Assembly (NCBI RefSeq): GCF_014637345.1
Contig: NZ_BMEX01000016.1
Coordinates: 5,966-51,437, forward strand
Direction: 5' to 3'
Source of the DNA: Kroppenstedtia guangzhouensis
GTDB taxonomy: Bacteria > Bacillota > Bacilli > Thermoactinomycetales > DSM-45169
Length of the DNA: 45,472 nt
Shown: piece by piece, positions 44,901-45,472 of the stretch
Position numbering within the stretch: the stretch's first letter is position 1
Layout of the letters: the number at the start of each line of letters is the position of its first letter
Notes under the pieces: model-generated
Database searches by the model: none
What the model was told of the DNA's origin: nothing
The model's input: the letters and a program-made list of their open reading frames with translations, nothing else
Program-made: the position numbers and the translations under genes

Positions 44901-45292
44901 TTGTCGGAAAATTGGCGATGAGGGTCGATTACCAGGAAGTATCGGCAGATCTCTTCTCCATGGTTGATAAACTCGTGTTCAATGTTTGCTTCGAAATAAA
45001 AGGAATCCCCTGAATTTAGGATAAAAGTATCGGATCCGCCCAGAATCACTTGAAGCCTTCCTTTATCCACATAAATATATTCCTGGACATTTTTTTGATG
45101 GGCGGGAAACGCTCCGGTTCTTGCTCCAACCGGCAGAATGTTCATTATAAATTCAATTCCCTTGGATGGAAAGGTGGGCGACAACAAATGGCGTTCAAAT
45201 CCGGAGGACTCATCTTTCAGTACTAATCTCTTTTCTTTTTCTGTATGAATCACTTCTCTGCGAACAGGTTCATCGATTAAGGGTTTTTCTTT
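44897..45292 (-). pseudogene. Cupin-domain protein, probably the remnant of an XRE-cupin regulator
   Basis: The readable part is a complete cupin barrel (FPAHQKNVQEYIYVDKGRLQVILGG, then SGDSFYFEANIEHEFIN), preceded by a linker typical of helix-turn-helix/cupin regulators (KPLIDEPVRREVIHTEKEK). In frame, a TAA at 45293-45295 closes the reading frame upstream and no DNA-binding domain follows in any minus-strand frame to the window end. A GTG at 45253 could start a free-standing 118-residue cupin, but its ribosome binding site is weak. I favour a truncated regulator. Confidence 0.55.
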
Positions 45293-45295
45293 TTA

Positions 45296-45472
45296 TTTTA
45301 TTGGGTCATTTCCTTTCGTATCCTATTTTCCATTTTATAAGTTCATCTACCAGCCAAAAAATTGTTCCTAGTGCCCCATCCGGAAATTTAGTTTGGTAAT
45401 GGAGGAAGGATTTACACTTGGTTTTCTGGAAGGTAGAGAATCTACCACGGAAACAGCAGGTGAAAGAAATGA
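45296..45472. other. AT-rich right edge without supported gene
   Basis: Noticeably lower GC than the rest. A short minus-strand frame (LHYQTKFPDGALGTIFWLV) and plus-strand starts after GGAGGAAGG near 45411 and AGGTGA near 45459 could belong to genes running past the edge, but none can be judged. Confidence 0.4.

Noticed and set aside
1-45472. CRISPR arrays, tRNA or rRNA genes, prophage genes
   Set aside because: I found no regularly spaced repeats, no cloverleaf-type segments and no phage structural or integrase genes on reading both strands.

Overview
The window looks like chromosomal DNA of an endospore-forming Gram-positive bacterium of the Bacillota. Most starts carry strong GGAGG-type ribosome binding sites. 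A YheC/YheD-type ATP-grasp gene, a complete classical menaquinone pathway, a CcpA/LacI-type ribose operon, MsrA, TypA and Sfp-type genes all fit Bacillales. The moderately high GC and the gene mix suggest a Thermoactinomycetaceae-like genome. That placement is inference; there is no rRNA or tRNA here to settle it.

Region 1 (1-9.9 kb) is the end of a nonribosomal peptide cluster. The last subunit, cut by the left edge, carries C-A-PCP-C-A-PCP and then an unusual alpha/beta hydrolase with Cys in the nucleophile position. It is followed by a divergent chorismate-lyase-like gene, a type II thioesterase and an Sfp-type phosphopantetheinyl transferase. An ABC-F ATPase with a long leader (9.9-12.1 kb) borders the cluster.

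Region 2 (12.1-21.1 kb) holds a nitronate monooxygenase, an aldehyde dehydrogenase and the six-gene ribose operon rbsRKDACB, with two palindromic operators behind a sigma-A promoter.

Region 3 (21.1-25.1 kb, minus strand) is a tight four-gene operon: PEP mutase, phosphonopyruvate decarboxylase, 2-aminoethylphosphonate transaminase and an ATP-grasp ligase. It should make 2-aminoethylphosphonate and perhaps couple it to something.

Region 4 (25.1-30.6 kb) has msrA, a broken pyruvate-oxidase gene, a YeeE/YedE sulfur transporter divergent from an ArsR regulator, trxB, and a 52-codon gene for a very basic Trp-containing peptide with its own terminator.

Region 5 (30.6-40.1 kb) contains menaquinone biosynthesis: menA on the minus strand, then menF-menD-menH, menB, a DUF5680 gene and menE-menC.

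Region 6 (40.1-45.5 kb) has a small membrane protein, a GNAT acetyltransferase, a medium-chain reductase, typA on the minus strand, a promoter-driven hairpin-rich element, and an apparently truncated cupin regulator. Two copies of a ~65-bp repeat lie at 12.2 kb and 35.8 kb. The best candidates for new biology are the Cys-hydrolase release domain, the phosphonate operon with an ATP-grasp partner, the basic peptide and the structured element near typA.
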